Assembly: GCA_022059125.1 (NCBI GenBank)
Contig: JAEUWY010000005.1
Span: 3,534,001 to 3,598,000, forward strand
Direction: 5' to 3'
Source: Corynespora cassiicola
Lineage: Eukaryota > Ascomycota > Dothideomycetes > Pleosporales > Corynesporascaceae
DNA: 64,000 bases
Positions 11,818 to 23,663 of this stretch are shown in pieces; the stretch's first letter is position 1; every line of letters starts with the position of its first letter. The position numbers and the translations under genes are program-made. The notes beneath the pieces were generated by a model. That model was not told the DNA's origin. It was given only the letters and a program-made list of their open reading frames with translations, and ran no database searches.

Positions 11818-12632
11818 GACATCTTTACCGTAGCCTCCCCCAGAGACATGTTCTGGCACACGTTAAGAAGAAGAGGGATAGATGGGTTTTGATTTTTTCA
11901 AAATTCTCCTAATTTTGTCATGTTTTCAGGCAGTAAAGTATTTTTGCAATGCTGGAAAATGGTTTCACGGCCTCGACACGAATGCTTTGGTGGTGGTGTT
12001 TGGCTGTAATGGTGATAAATTGCATAGACTCTCCTCTGATAGCAAGGCTTGTGTTTATGTTTGTATACGGCTCAACTCTTAACACCACTACGTGCTCAAC
12101 CACTAGGCTAATTTTTTTTTTCTAGGCTCTTTTTGTCAGTCCGGCTCCTGTATGATGCGAGCATCTGGGATATGGAAACCTGTGAAACGTCGAAACGCCC
12201 AAGGAGCTCTGGACGATGGCGGTCGAAAAGTCGAGCTTCCCACCGCCCTAAACCATCCCTTATCCACTGCATCACCACCAGAAACACCGCCCTCCCTACC
12301 GCTTGATCCCCCAAAACCACGCGCTTGATCCACGTCCCGCCCCGCCCCGCAGTCACCCTCCGTCCCCGCCCACGCACAGCACCTTCCTCACGCAAACCGA
12401 CGCCAAACAGCCAAACAAACAGACGTGCAGATGAGCAAACAATGCAGGCAGGCAGGCAGGCAGGCAGGCAGGCGCGCCTCTCACTCCCTTCCCTCCCTTC
12501 ACCACCGCAACAGCCCCACGCACCCGGCCATGCGTTACCCAGCCCCTCCCGGCAGAAACCAGCACTATACAATCAAATTAGCGAGGCCCACATCAGGAAA
12601 AAAATAATAATCAAAAGGGCGGTCCCCTTCTA
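11818..12632. other. intergenic before tRNA-Ser
   Basis: About 815 nt without a supported protein gene. It includes an A/T-rich stretch around 11,880-12,130 (probable 3' UTR of the homeodomain gene) and a GGCA tetranucleotide array near 12,444. Confidence 0.4.
12444..12473. repeat. (GGCA)n tetranucleotide microsatellite
   Basis: About 7.5 uninterrupted copies of GGCA/CAGG are visible. The same motif recurs at 38,887 and 54,256 in this window. Confidence 0.9.
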
Positions 12633-12713
12633 GGCGTGGTGGCGGAGTGGTTATCGCGCAAGACTTGAAATCTTGTTCCTTTGGGAGCGTCAGTTCGAAT
12701 CTGGCCCACGTCG
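12633..12713 (+). tRNA. tRNA-Ser (anticodon UGA)
   Basis: An 81-nt class II tRNA. The 7-bp acceptor stem pairs GGCGTGG with CCACGTC, with one G-T pair and a G discriminator. The anticodon stem CAAGA/TCTTG encloses loop CTTGAAA with anticodon TGA. It is followed by an extended variable arm, then T-arm sequence with GTTCGAATC. A long variable arm and the UGA anticodon both indicate serine. No intron is needed. CCA is not encoded, as expected for a nuclear eukaryotic tRNA. A T-rich Pol III terminator follows nine bases downstream. Confidence 0.95.
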
Positions 12714-13151
12714 ATGGCTCTCTTTTCTTTTTTTTGTGCCTTTTTGGAGCGCGGCTCAGCCTAGTGCCGAGTGCTGGGTTCTTCGTTGTGGCTGCCTGTT
12801 GGAGTCTGCCGTGGTTCTTTTTTTCTTCTTTTTTTCTCCATCTTTTGGTGTCTTGTTTGAACTTTGCTTGGATGGGGCTTACGCGGTGGTCACGGTGGGG
12901 GCGGAAATGTGGGAGAGAGAGAGAGGAAGCAGCGAAAGGGGGGACCTACTCGCATCTTCTCTGGGTACTTGGACCATGCCACCGGTTACGGCAAGGCAGC
13001 GATGCATAATACAAGAAAGCCCAAGTCTTTATTCTTTTCATTGTTTCTTCAGAAATCGTCATCGACGGTATCTTCGTCGTTTGTCATGCTACATTTTAGA
13101 AAGGTTTAACAAAAGAAGCGCCTCTACCACTAGTTTTCCTCTTCGACCCCC
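12714..13151. other. intergenic between tRNA-Ser and thiolase 3' end
   Basis: T/C-rich sequence follows the tRNA terminator. No supported coding region. It likely contains the 3' UTR of the minus-strand thiolase gene. Confidence 0.4.
12722..12735 (+). terminator. RNA polymerase III terminator of tRNA-Ser
   Basis: A T4-C-T8 run starts 9 nt after the mature tRNA 3' end, the expected position and composition of a Pol III termination signal. Confidence 0.85.
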
Positions 13152-14553
13152 CTACAGTTCGCTGGGGCTAACCCTTTGCACGATTATGCCCGTCGCCGCG
13201 CCCCCACCGTTGCAAATGGCTGCAGCGCCGTACTGGCCGACTTCGAGCTGATGCAACAGAGTGACCAAGATCCTGCTTCCAGAGCTGCCGAGCGCGTGGC
13301 CAAGGGCAATGGCACCGCCGCGGGGGTTCACATTATCAACACCCAGGCCGAGAATCTTTGCATTGGCTCTTATCACTGCCGCAAAGGCTTCGTTAAACTC
13401 CCAGACTGCAATGTCGGATTTCGATAGGCCGGATTGCTTCAGAAGCTTCTCTACTACGGCAGCAGGGGCGACGGGGAAGTCGATGGGGTCTGACCAGGGT
13501 TAGCTGTTACACCGACTTGAAGATTTGGATGACATACCCATGGAGGCATCGGCATAGGTAATGATCTTGGCCAGCACTCGGCTGTCCTTGCCGTATTTTT
13601 GTGCAATTTCCTTGCTTCCGAGAACAAGGGCGGATCCTCCGTCACTAAAGGCCGAGCTGTTTGCAGCCGTCACGGTTCCGGTGCCGTCCCGGACGAAAGC
13701 AGGCTTCAACGTGGGCACCTTTTCCAGCTTGAGCTTGTTGTAGCCCTCGTCTTCCGACACAATCGTCTCTCCCTTCTTCGACTTGACCGTGACTGGGGCG
13801 ATTTCGTCCTTGAAGAGACCAGCCTTCCACGCCTCCTGGGCACGCTTGTACGTCAGGATGGCGAACTCGTCCTGCTCTTCACGGGTCACCTCGTACTTCT
13901 TGGCCGTGTTTTCCGCGCAGTTGCCCATGTGGATCTGGTTGTAAACGTCCCAGAGGCCGTCGCCAATCAGGCCATCTTGCAGCTGCTGGTGGCCAAAGGG
14001 TGGCTGCTGGCTGGCGCGGTTCAAGTAATAGGGTACCCTGGTCATGTTCTCGAAGCCACCTGCAACCTGAGCCTCCGCCTGACCGAGTTCGATGGTGGAG
14101 GCGGCAATGTTGACTGCCTTGAGTCCCGAGGCGCACACCTTGTTGACAGTCGTGGCCTCAATATTGGTCGGGAGTCCAGCGAAGATGGCCGCCTGTCGGG
14201 CCGGGGCTTGTCCAACGCCAGCGCTGAGGACATTACCCATGTAAACGGCGTCGATGGAGGACACGGGGACCTTTGACTTTTCGAGGGCCGACTTGATGGC
14301 TGTGGCGCCGAGCTGGGTCGCGGAGACATTGGTAAAGGATCCGTTAAACTGCAGCAAATCAGCGACTGGGCATATCATGGGCAGGTACGAAGCTTACCAC
14401 TCCTGTGGGTGTGCGACTGGCGCTCAGAATGTAGGCGTCTCGAATCTCCTTCCTCTGCGGCCGCGAGGTGCTGAACTGGCGCTGGATGCTGGCAAGACGT
14501 TGCTGCGGACGGGAAGCCATTTTGACAGACGATCGAATTGCAGAAGCCGACAT
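13152..14553 (-). CDS. acetyl-CoA acetyltransferase (thiolase II), mitochondrial type
   Basis: Proposed exons are 14553-14398, 14348-13538 and 13489-13152, giving 434 residues with introns of 49 and 48 nt. The thiolase fold is complete. It has RTPTG at the N-terminal strand, the nucleophile loop [12 protein letters not shown] (Cys about residue 124), the NENFAE-like motif as EFNEAFAAV, then [17 protein letters not shown] with the catalytic His, and [12 protein letters not shown] with the second Cys. The enzyme condenses two acetyl-CoA to acetoacetyl-CoA, or does the reverse. The first 35 residues are rich in Arg/Ser/Gln and lack acidic residues ([19 protein letters not shown]), which suggests a mitochondrial presequence and a role in ketone or isoleucine metabolism rather than the cytosolic ergosterol route. 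The ATG at 14520 is an alternative start. Confidence 0.93.
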
Positions 14554-15991
14554 GATGACACAGCAAACAGAACCGTGGAAAACAATTGTGAGGAGGCTCT
14601 TGCAGGTCTTGAAGTGTGGTTGTCACATGGCGGCGAGTCGCCGCCGCGCCCGCGAGCTTGTGAACGGCCCTGACGTACCGGGATGTGGGGAAGCTTGAGA
14701 ACCGAGGCATCCCCGGCTTAAGCAGACGGCTTGCCCGGCTTAACCCCAAGGGGGCTTACCTAAGCACGGGTATGCCCTCCGCTCACCGTGCACAAGGAAG
14801 GCCACACGGATCTACTGACTTCACGTTTCGGCGCGCCTCAGAGGGAGCGGCGGCGTCCGCTCAGAGCCCGGTTCGATGTGACGGCATGCGTTCGCCACAA
14901 ACTCCTCGCATCGCTGGCCATGGCCCCTCGCGTCTAGCACCGAGCCACCCTCACGTTTCTGTCGTTACTCGTCCACATGTGCACTGGCAGCGATGCTTGA
15001 CCCACCTTCCACTGCAATAATTGCAGCACCCTGATTGATCACGAATGACCAACAAACAAAGCCAAGGCATCGGCATGTCACCCATCAGTCGGCTTGACCC
15101 GGCCGGACCATCACCCCGAGAGTCAAGCGACTAGGTGCGGACACCCAAGGCTTGACAGCTGACAGCAGGGTTACAGATACATCCGTCGATAGACACCATA
15201 CGCCCTGCTTTCCATGGAAGTATTGATAGCCCGTTATCTGTTTTAGCCTCACGGCATCGTCCCACTCACAATCCACCCAAGAGTCTCCAACCGCAGACCT
15301 CTCTGCTCTGTCAACACCGCCTCCAATTCTTGCCATTGGCCTGTGATATTGTTTTGAGCTAGGGACAATGCATATCTGTGGCTTTTTTCCCGCAGTGTTC
15401 CTCTCGGTGCTACGACATGAGGCTGGTGCCCGGTCCTTGTACCACTGCTCTGGCCAAGAGTCTGGCCTTGCCTTGAACAGTGAGCGCGCTCCGACTAAAA
15501 GATAAACTCCTCGCTTTGGAGGCCACCGACAGGCCCTTGGATAGCTACTCAGCGCCTCGTAATCCTGCAAACATTCGCCGGTGTTCGTGTGATGCGAAGC
15601 AATGGACTTGTGCCCTTGCTGCTGCAGAAGCCCTAGGCACAGGCGAGACTTCCTTCCATTGATGTGCTACTTTATGATGGAGAAAACTGGCAATCACGGA
15701 TGGGAAGATGTATAAAGCCAGCATCGACAACTGTTACTTCTTGAATTGGCAAGCTCCTGCCCAAGTCCAGCAAGTTGACAGTCATATTTCCTTCCTATTC
15801 TTCCACTGTCGTTTCTGAAGACAAAAAGGCTGCTCTCTTACACCCTCGCCCTTGAGACTCTTCCTCTCCTCCACCCCGAACGTTAGTTTTCTGGCATCGT
15901 CATTATTTTCATTGTCGCCATTGCCAGTATCCACATTAACATCGACACGCCCAGCAAAGGTGACAAAAGAGGAACGGCACGCCACGGCACA
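14554..15991. other. 1.4 kb divergent intergenic region
   Basis: This lies between the divergent thiolase and Bys1-like genes. A TATA-like tgtataaag stands at about 15,709, some 280 nt before the Bys1-like ATG. Several overlapping short ORFs exist but carry no domains. Nothing else supported. Confidence 0.4.
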
Positions 15992-16447
15992 ATGCACCTC
16001 TCCACCCTCCTCTCCAGCCTCGCCCTCGCGGCCCCAGCCCTCTGCAAGCGCGCCATCGTCATCAACAACTGCGACTTCCCCGTCTGGCTCACAAGCACAA
16101 ACTCGCACGCGAGCTTCCCGCCCAAGCTCATACCCAGCAACGGCACCTGGTCCGAGGAGCAAAAGTTCGACGGCCGCACCGGCCAGGCCATCGCCATCAC
16201 CCGCAAGGAGCAGTACTCGGCCAACCCCACGCTCACGTTCGGATACACGTTCCACAAGGAGGTGCCCGACTACTACTACGACATTGGCACCACGTACGGC
16301 TTCGACTTTGAGAATAGGACCGTCACGCTCAGGGGCGAGGATCATCTGCCCGTGCCGGATATTACGTGGAATGGCGCTCCCAAGGTGCAGGATACGAAGA
16401 GATATATCGGCCTGACGGACCTCGTCCTGACGCTGTGTGACGACTGA
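15992..16447 (+). CDS. secreted Bys1-family protein
   Basis: A single exon encodes 151 residues. The N-terminus is a classic signal peptide: short start, then a hydrophobic LSTLLSSLALAAPALC core with cleavage likely near residues 17-19. The mature part begins RAIVINNCDFPVWLTSTNS, a beta-rich start characteristic of the fungal Bys1/thaumatin-like family, and includes QIAITR-like and FGYTF segments typical of that family. Cysteines are few (about four). The original family member is a phase-specific secreted protein of a dimorphic fungus. Homologues are abundant secreted proteins of unknown function in many ascomycetes. Codon third positions are strongly C/G, suggesting good expression. No catalytic motif is visible, so only the family is assigned. 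Confidence 0.82.
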   Translation: MHLSTLLSSLALAAPALCKRAIVINNCDFPVWLTSTNSHASFPPKLIPSNGTWSEEQKFDGRTGQAIAITRKEQYSANPTLTFGYTFHKEVPDYYYDIGTTYGFDFENRTVTLRGEDHLPVPDITWNGAPKVQDTKRYIGLTDLVLTLCDD

Positions 16448-17024
16448 GCAGCTTGGAGCAGCTGTGAGCAGCTGGAGCGAGGGCGTGCCTTTTCTGTTGG
16501 GTGTTGGAACGAGTAATGACGGTCAGGACACAAGGGCACACACACACACAATGAGACGGAGCAGAATGGCGAGGAGGTCAATCGGACGAGTGATTATTCA
16601 TAAACGCAGAGCAACTCCGAAAAAATGATGATGATGATGATGGGAAAGAAAAGGAAATTCTCATGGCAATGCATTTGTTTTCCCATGCCAGTTCCCTTAT
16701 TGCACGAATCGCAAATGCAGCAGGATGTGATGCAGAATGGCCGAGTGATGCTCGAGCACTCCCTTCAGTAGACTCCACGATAAAATGCAGGACGGTAGAG
16801 ACGCGTGTACACTTCATGTCCATCCCCTCCCCTTTGAGTAGAGAGATGCCAAACAATGCCATGTACCTCCATGGCAGCCACCACTCCGCACCACTTTCCA
16901 TGAGGCAAGGGAAAAGCGCCAGACGCCGCGTGGGTATATGAAAGAATAGAGAGAGAGAGAGAGAGAACGAGGGTGCAGAGTCAAAGGAGAGGGAGGGCGG
17001 CGGGCTGTGGACTGTGGCAAGCCT
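16448..17024. other. convergent intergenic with short tandem repeats
   Basis: 3' regions of the Bys1-like and Sds3-like genes. It contains a CA run (about 16,538-16,550), an ATG triplet run (about 16,626-16,642) and a GA run (about 16,949-16,966). No gene supported. Confidence 0.45.
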
Positions 17025-18688
17025 TCAAGCACCTCTCCTTCCCCGTCCCCTCCCGCTGGCTGTCCGCGCCATGCTCACGCCGCCTCCGCCAAAGGCAGCG
17101 TCTCCGGCGTCGCTGTATCCGCCCATGCTGCTTTGAGCGCTCATGGGCACCCCGCCCATCATGCCCACCTCGAGGTGCGGCACCACTGCACGGACGTGGC
17201 TCGTAATCTCGCTGACGGGCTCCTTGTAGTCTGGCGGTTGTACCTGGTACTCCCTCGCCTTGACTGGGTTGACGGCGGCTTGAAGGAGCTTCTCGTTGAG
17301 TTCGTCGTCGGGACGTGCGTCGCGAAGCATGAGTTTGAGATCCTGCTCCACGTCCTGGGCCGCAAGAGGCGGTGGTGGGGGTGCCGACGCGTTCTGTTTC
17401 TGGAAGACTTTGGCATCGAGCACAAAGGGCGGGTTGTAGATGAATGGCAACTGGCCATTCGCAATCGATGTGGGGTTGAGCGCAGAGCGGGTCGCGCCAC
17501 GGGTCGCGTGAGGATTCGAGGATACCTGTCTCGTCATCTCGACGGCACCTGGCTGTTCATCAGAGTCTGCTTCGGGATCGCCGGGTTCACCATTCTCAGA
17601 CGCGTGATCGCCATTGGCACCATTCGCACCGTTGGTGGCAGCTTCTTGCTGTGATGTTTCCGCATTCTTCATCTTGGCAAAGAAGTGCGACGCAGCAGTC
17701 GAGGCCTGATTCATAGCCATGTTGAGTTCCTTCTCGGTGAACAGCCGCTCGAGAGAGTAGGCCGAGGCCTCGAATTGTGCGTGGACGGTTCGTGCTTTGG
17801 CTTCGCGGAAGGGCGAGCCTATGCCGAGCTCCAGGTTTCGGCCAGAAGGGCCTGGCGAGTCATTCTCATTGTCCTCGAAGAGCTTGCGCTTCCGCTTGTT
17901 TTCTGTGGCCGTGGCCAGATCCTCGGCATCTCCAAACTTGTGACCTGTCCTACGGGTCTTGCGTGGAGCCTGGGGCCCGCCCGGGCTGGCCGGATTACCG
18001 ATGCTGAACTGGTTCGGGTGGAGCAACATAGCATTGCTATCGGAAAGGTCCAATTGCTCCTTCTCGCGTCGTAGGCGGGTTGTCCGTTGCTGTATGCTGG
18101 CCGTGAGCCGCTCGCGGATGGTGGCAGCGAGCAGTTTATGCTCTTCCTCGGCAATCTGCACCTTGTAAAAATAGGAGTTCTCGACCTCGTTCTTGGTATT
18201 CTCGTGCTTGTTCTGCGGCGGAGTCAGTCAGTGGTGCAAGCGGACAGTGCTGCCGCCAAGGCGGAACTTACCCAGAGCATAGTGAGGTTGTAGTCACGCT
18301 CCTCCATGGCATCATTCACGGCGTCGACGAAGCGCGCATAGTTTTTGCCGCACTGGGCGACATAGTCTGTGCCTGCGCTCGGCGCAGAAGGAAGACTGTT
18401 GCCCATGATCTGGGTGATGAGCTCAGACGCTTCCTCTCCGCCATCCTCAAGCGGCTTGTTGGCGTACGGATCCGCCTTGAGGATAAGATTGATATCGGCC
18501 TGGATTGCAGCGAGCTGGGCCCTGTAGTGACTGTCCCTGTTGTCTGAGAAGGACGCCACCATCTCCCCCAGCTTCTCAGCGAGCATGTTGCGTCGCTTGT
18601 CGCGCTTGGAAACTTGCGGTTGCGGGGAGGTTGCAGAATGGCCCAGCGGGAAGTTGTCGCCGGGGGAAGGGCTCCGATTCCGAGCCAT
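17025..18688 (-). CDS. Sds3-like subunit of the Rpd3L histone deacetylase complex
   Basis: Proposed exons are 18688-18272 and 18212-17025 (intron 59 nt), giving 534 residues. The start MARNRSPSP is followed by a basic KRDKRRNMLAEKLGEM segment. A long helical region then runs through HYRAQLAAIQADINLILKADPY and DAMEERDYNLTMLWNKHENTKNEVE into EEEHKLLAATIRERLTASI, matching the Sds3-like family in ascomycetes. The middle holds KTRRTGHK and a KRKRKLFED basic patch. The C-terminal half is low complexity and ends in an RGRGRR tail. Known role: scaffold within the Sin3/Rpd3L deacetylase complex in the nucleus. Fungal proteins of this type are longer than yeast Sds3, and annotation as Dep1-like is an alternative within the same complex. 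The family match is from memory. Confidence 0.72.
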
Positions 18689-19872
18689 GGCGACGAGGGG
18701 GGCTGGGGGGTTCTCGTGTGTCGGGCGCAGGGCAGCTTCAAGCGCTGAGGGCTGAGCGGAGGTGTAGCGTGGAGGGCGGGAGAAAGGATGCGAGCCGAGT
18801 TTAAAAGAATGCCGCAGGAAAAGACGTCCTCTACTTCACAAGTACGTGGCTAGAGCGCAGGCAACATGTGGGCAGCGGCACGGGAGTGCTTGGAGAGGAC
18901 GTAAGAAGAAGAGAGGGTGTGAAGTGGATTTCGTCCACAATCGGCGGATGATCATGTCTCGACGAACTGGGTTTGGCGTCTTTTGGCGCCGGCCGCCTAC
19001 TCCCAGCAGCCTTGGCAGGTACATTTTACTCAACCTACCCACGTGCCAGACTCTTTGTCCGGTCACATTTCACTCGAGAGAGGCCCAAGGCTAGTTGATG
19101 TAATTGCTTGAATCATTATATATGTATGCCATCTCTGGTTCGAAAAGGGGTGAAACTGGCCCTCTGCTCCCGACCACCACCAGACAGCGGCTATCCATGG
19201 CAACGATGACTTCCAAGATTGCGAAGTAGGCAGGCCCCAAATGACAAGAAGCTCCGGATTCTGTATAGTACTCTTTTATAAATCCGTACCACTCGCTGTA
19301 AGTCTGTAAGCTTTGCCCGCTACCAGCATTGGTGAGTATCCCGCTCTTCGATTCATACCAGGGCGTGGAAGCATAGTCACACGGACTTGGCAAGATGTGA
19401 AAAGAGGTCTTCCATGACTACCATCCAAGGTATTGTTCATCACTCTCTTGCCTCCCCCCAGAGGATTCCGAGTATGCATCTTCTCCGAGAACATTTGCAC
19501 TATTCCTCATGTGCCAGATGAGAAGCGAAGATCAGAGGGCGCGGGGTCGGCACAGTGGCTCGCTTACCCACAGCAGGCCCCAAGCAGTCTGCAACTCGGC
19601 CATGCCTGAGGATGAAACGCTCTGCACCTCAGGTCTTAACAGCTGGACAATAAGACCGCCATGTCTTTCCCCCCAATCTGCTCCGCATCTTTCGCTCAAA
19701 AACTTCCCTTCTCCAGCTCCTGGTGGGCTTCTTTTTCCGTGGCTGCGCTCCCCAAGTAATCCTAATCACCGCCGCCGCCGCCGCCGCCGCCCATTCCTCC
19801 CCACTAAGCCTCCGCCTACACGACGCACCACTACGCGCCCCTCGTCCCCACGACCGACCCAATCGACCCACC
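18689..19872. other. 1.2 kb divergent intergenic region
   Basis: Between divergent Sds3-like and SDR genes. A GCC triplet run lies at about 19,770-19,790 just upstream of the SDR start. The short ORFs at 19,091-19,500 lack any recognisable domain. Promoter sequence for both genes is the best reading. Confidence 0.4.
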
Positions 19873-21229
19873 ATGTCCAGCTACAACCACCCCGCGGACG
19901 AAGATGCGCCGCCGCCTGCCTACTGCCTGCCCACCAAGGTCATCGAGGTCCCCGCGCGGCGGACGCGCCAGCTGGACCCCACGCCCAAGCCCTGGCATCA
20001 CTACCTGACGCTGGACCTGATCTGGTACGTGCTGGGCTACACGCTGTTCCACCCGTGGACCTCGTGGATCCTGGTGCTCTGCCTGCGCGCCCAGTACACG
20101 CCGTACGGCGCCCCCGAGATGAAGATCGCCGTGGCCTGGGCCTTTGCCATGAGCTTCATCGGCACCTTTGGCATCTTTAGTGACAAGCTGGCGTTTGGGA
20201 GCCCGCGCGAGGTCGACCTGAGCGACGAGGTCATTGTCATCACGGGCGGTGCCGACGGCCTGGGCGGCCTCCTCGCCGAGACGTACGGCATGCGCAATGC
20301 GAATGTCGCCGTGTTGGACACCAAGAAGGTGGACCAGGCCGAGGCCGAGGAGAAGGGCGTGATATACTACCAGTGCGATGTCAGCGACCCCAAGCAGGTC
20401 GAGGCCGTGGCGGCAGAGATTGTCGAGGACGTGAGTATAGCCAGCTCCCGTACGTAGTAGTAAACAGGAAGGACTCCCATGCTAATATGGGAAACGAACA
20501 GCTCGGCCCTCCCACTATCCTCATCAACAACGCGGGTATCGTGCACACCAAGTCGATTTTAGCCTCGACGGCTGAGGAGGTTGAGAGGTACGTCGCCCGT
20601 TAGCAGAGAAGAGACCCCCGCCCCCGCCCCCTTCACTTCCTTCCGAACTGGAAACAGATACGTGCACATGTTGTGGCCGCAAGTCTGACACCAAACCCAG
20701 GACCTTCCGCACAAACACACTCTCGCACTTTTCCACACTCCGCACCTTCGTCCCGCACATGCTCCGCGAGGGCCGCGGCACCATCGTCACCGTCTCTTCC
20801 GTCCTCGGCCACCTCGGCGCCTCCAACCTGGCCTCGTACACCGCATCCAAGGCCGCCCTCCTCGCGCTGCACCACTCGCTGCGCGCCGAGCTGGCCCAGG
20901 ACCCCGCCGCCGCAGACATCAAGACCATCCTCGTGACGCCGGGCCAGATGAGCACAAACATGTTCACGGGCGTCAAGACGCCGAGCAACTTCCTCGCCCC
21001 CGTCGTTGCGCCCACCGACGTCGCAAAGGAGATCTTGCGCCTGGTCGAGAGCGGCGAGAGCGGCGAGGTCGCTGTTCCGCTTTATGCCCGGTATATCCAG
21101 GTCCTTGGGTGCCTGCCATTTGGTGTGCAGGCGGTGATTCGGAGGTGGAGCGGCGTGGACCGCGCCATTGAGAAGGCTGGGCTGGTGGACAAGGAGCTGA
21201 GCGAGAAGGTGCAGGGCCCGCGCGTTTGA
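19873..21229 (+). CDS. membrane-anchored short-chain dehydrogenase/reductase (RDH10/DHRS-like)
   Basis: Proposed exons are 19873-20430, 20502-20587 and 20701-21229, giving 390 residues. The joined frame passes from VEDLGPPTILINNAG to EEVERTFRTNTLS. Two hydrophobic segments (about residues 46-71 and 85-103) precede the Rossmann fold and probably anchor it to the ER or lipid-droplet membrane. The cofactor motif TGGADGLGG is at about 125-132 and NNAG at 195-198. The catalytic Ser is near 248, with the YxxxK pair at Tyr261 and Lys265 (SYTASKAALLALH). The arrangement resembles retinol dehydrogenase 10 and 17-beta-HSD11-type enzymes. In fungi the substrates are unknown (lipid alcohols, ketones or retinal-like compounds are possible). 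Start context CCCACCATG is good. Third positions are strongly G/C. Confidence 0.88.
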
Positions 21230-22547
21230 TACCCCCCATTCTACGGCATGTGGCACGCTGGGAGGCTGCGGCTGTGTGTAAGGATGTATGTGCATATATG
21301 ATATTCAGTGTATGATGGTTGTATATTCAATGCCTATTGAGATTGAGAGCTTGTAAAGTTCTCCAGACTATTATTTTGGACTCTGATAATCCGTGTAAGC
21401 AACGCCCGTGGAACATCAAGGCCAGGCTCTCCTGATATAATCATGATCGTGATTATCAGCAAGCAAATTGCCACGAAACAATGGCGGTCATCATCATGGA
21501 CAAGCAGACAGGTGAACCAGAGCAGATATTCGACAGCCACCCTATAACCACACAGGTGCGAGAACAGGCGGAGAGGAATGGTTCGATAGACCACTCCGCA
21601 CCAGATTTGCGCCCTTGAAGTGGGGATCAGTAATGATCAAGGCAGGAAAGGAACATGCAGACCAACGGTCGAGTGGACTGGTAGATCCCCTAGAAGCCTG
21701 TTCAAAAAACATGACCGCTTTGTCTGCTATTCAACCGCATCAGAATTGGAATGAAGAAGAGCCGAGAACTACGACTCTACCTTACATTTCTGTCAGTCTC
21801 AAGCTAATAGGCATGATCGTGCGCGTTTATCCGCTGACAGGGCATGGATTCGTACTTGGGAGGCCGTATTTCGTTTACATAGATGGGGGATGAAAATGTA
21901 CCAAGGGGGGATAGGACTATTGCTGGTTAGGTTTGACTGCATCACATCGTCTTACCAATGGCCTTTGGGGGAGTCTTGGGGTCCATGATCTAGGGACGTG
22001 GTTGGTTTCTTAGCCATTCTGCGCCAGAATCATGCCAGAATCATGTTTGACTTTTCAATCTGCCAAGGTCATCTAGCTGAATAAGGCAGTTGTGATGCAG
22101 AATAATGGTAGCACGGGAAGAAAGAGGAAGGAATATCGAGATGGCGAGCCAAGAAAGGTGACTAGGGTGGCTAAGGATGTCAGTAGAATAGACGATCGCG
22201 TCAAAAAGACTTGCTTGAAAGTGGTTAGAGGAACTGGCTAAAGTCCAAAATCGCTCGGCTTGGGCGTTAGTACGATGCATCCGCCTGTTGACTGGAGCAT
22301 CATCTGACCGAACAAGGAAAGAAAAACGATTGTCGCGAACCATGGCTGCGAAATATCGAACGTCCAAAGAAGATCTTAGGAGAAGCACTGCGTTGCTCGT
22401 GACGGTGTTTAAGCTTCCAGCATTGGCGCTAGCGGGGCCGTTGGGAGCCAGAGCTGTGACGTATTCGATAATCCAACAACCCTAGATCGCTGGACCCTGG
22501 ATACACTTGTGGTTGCACTGCAGCCGAGCAGCAGAGCCTAAAGAAAA
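21230..22547. other. 1.3 kb intergenic region
   Basis: Relatively A/T-rich and without a supported gene. It contains the SDR 3' UTR and the upstream region of the 2H phosphoesterase gene. A tRNA-like TTCGATA loop near 21,570 lacks matching stems. Confidence 0.4.
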
Positions 22548-23663
22548 ATGAGAAGAGCCGCATTCGCACACTCAACTCGCCACTTCACCGCGCCCTCGGC
22601 CCACAACAAGTCTTCGCCAACGACCACATCGGCTTTGCTCAGCGCGCAGGTTGACGGCGCGAGGCTCCGTCAAACTCTGTCCAAGATGCGTTCGGGCCCC
22701 GACCTTTCCGCACAAGATGGCTTGCGACCTCAACGACCAAACGCGCGTAGTCGATCCGTATCCTCTCACAGCATATCCAAGGTGCAAGATGCCAGTGCGA
22801 GCGAGCAAGAGGTGCCTTCGGGGCGAATCTCGAACCACGACAGTGTCCAAGGGCCACACCACGGTCAACTGCCCCAGTCAAACCACAGACCCAACACCGA
22901 ACAAGAAGAAGAGCATGTCTACGTGCTGACACTGAAGACAACGGACTCAATAGCGCTCCCGATGAACGATATGCGGAAGAGATACTTCCCCAAGCATTTG
23001 AACAAGACACCGGCTCATTTGACGCTGTTCCATGCATTACCGCACTCTCAGCTCAGTGCAATGGAAGCAGACCTGGGGATCGTGGCCACTTGCACAAAAC
23101 CTTTTTACATATCGACTGGACGACCGTTTCGCATGAGACGTGGGGTGGGGGTATGTTTGGGTGACGGGACAAAGACGTTTCTTGCGGTGCGCGAAGACCT
23201 GAGGACGCAGTGGCTGGGCTGGCTCAGCGAGCAGGACAGCGGAGCATGGCAGCCACACTGGACGGTAATGAACAAGGTGGACGAGGAGAAGAAGGTATCA
23301 CAGGCGTTTAATACGATTCGGCGCGATCTCTTCGAGAATATTCAAGGTGGATGGGCGACAGGGTTGGACCTTTGGCGATACGACCGGGGGGATTGGGAGT
23401 GGACGAAAGAGTATTCCTTCATAGGGAATGGGAAATCGGCCATGGGGACACCAGTACAGACACCAGGTTCATACCAGGGAGAAGGTTACTTTGACGCTAC
23501 TCCGACAAATGCCGACGCAAAGGATTCGGGATCCAATCAAGCATCCAGAGGAACAGAGACAAAGGGCGCAGGCGCATGGAAGAGGAGCGGCGAACGAGTA
23601 GCGGGGCTTTTCAAGTCCAAGAGCATGCTCAAAATGAGCCTCAGGAAGGATAATGAGCGATGA
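22548..23663 (+). CDS. 2H phosphoesterase superfamily (2'-5' RNA ligase-like) protein
   Basis: A single exon encodes 371 residues. Two H-x-T motifs typical of the 2H superfamily are visible: HLTL within KTPAHLTLFHALP near residue 155, and HWTV within WQPHWTVMNKV near residue 236. The spacing of about 80 residues fits the LigT/CPDase fold. The strand VYVLTLKTTDSIALPMNDMRKRYFP precedes motif 1, as in this fungal subfamily. The N-terminal 115 residues are Ser/Gln/Arg-rich and probably disordered. The C-terminal 90 residues are basic and low complexity (KSKSMLKMSLRK). Family enzymes cleave or ligate 2',3'-cyclic or 2'-5' phosphodiester bonds in RNA or nucleotides. The actual substrate is unknown. 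An in-frame ATG at 22,686 is a possible shorter start. Confidence 0.8.
   Translation: MRRAAFAHSTRHFTAPSAHNKSSPTTTSALLSAQVDGARLRQTLSKMRSGPDLSAQDGLRPQRPNARSRSVSSHSISKVQDASASEQEVPSGRISNHDSVQGPHHGQLPQSNHRPNTEQEEEHVYVLTLKTTDSIALPMNDMRKRYFPKHLNKTPAHLTLFHALPHSQLSAMEADLGIVATCTKPFYISTGRPFRMRRGVGVCLGDGTKTFLAVREDLRTQWLGWLSEQDSGAWQPHWTVMNKVDEEKKVSQAFNTIRRDLFENIQGGWATGLDLWRYDRGDWEWTKEYSFIGNGKSAMGTPVQTPGSYQGEGYFDATPTNADAKDSGSNQASRGTETKGAGAWKRSGERVAGLFKSKSMLKMSLRKDNER

Noticed and set aside
12108..12572. Minus-strand ORF of 154 codons near the tRNA
   Set aside because: It translates the GGCA array into a repetitive peptide and has no family resemblance.
21541..21605. Second tRNA suggested by a TTCGATA loop
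   Set aside because: No acceptor, D or anticodon stems can be paired around it.
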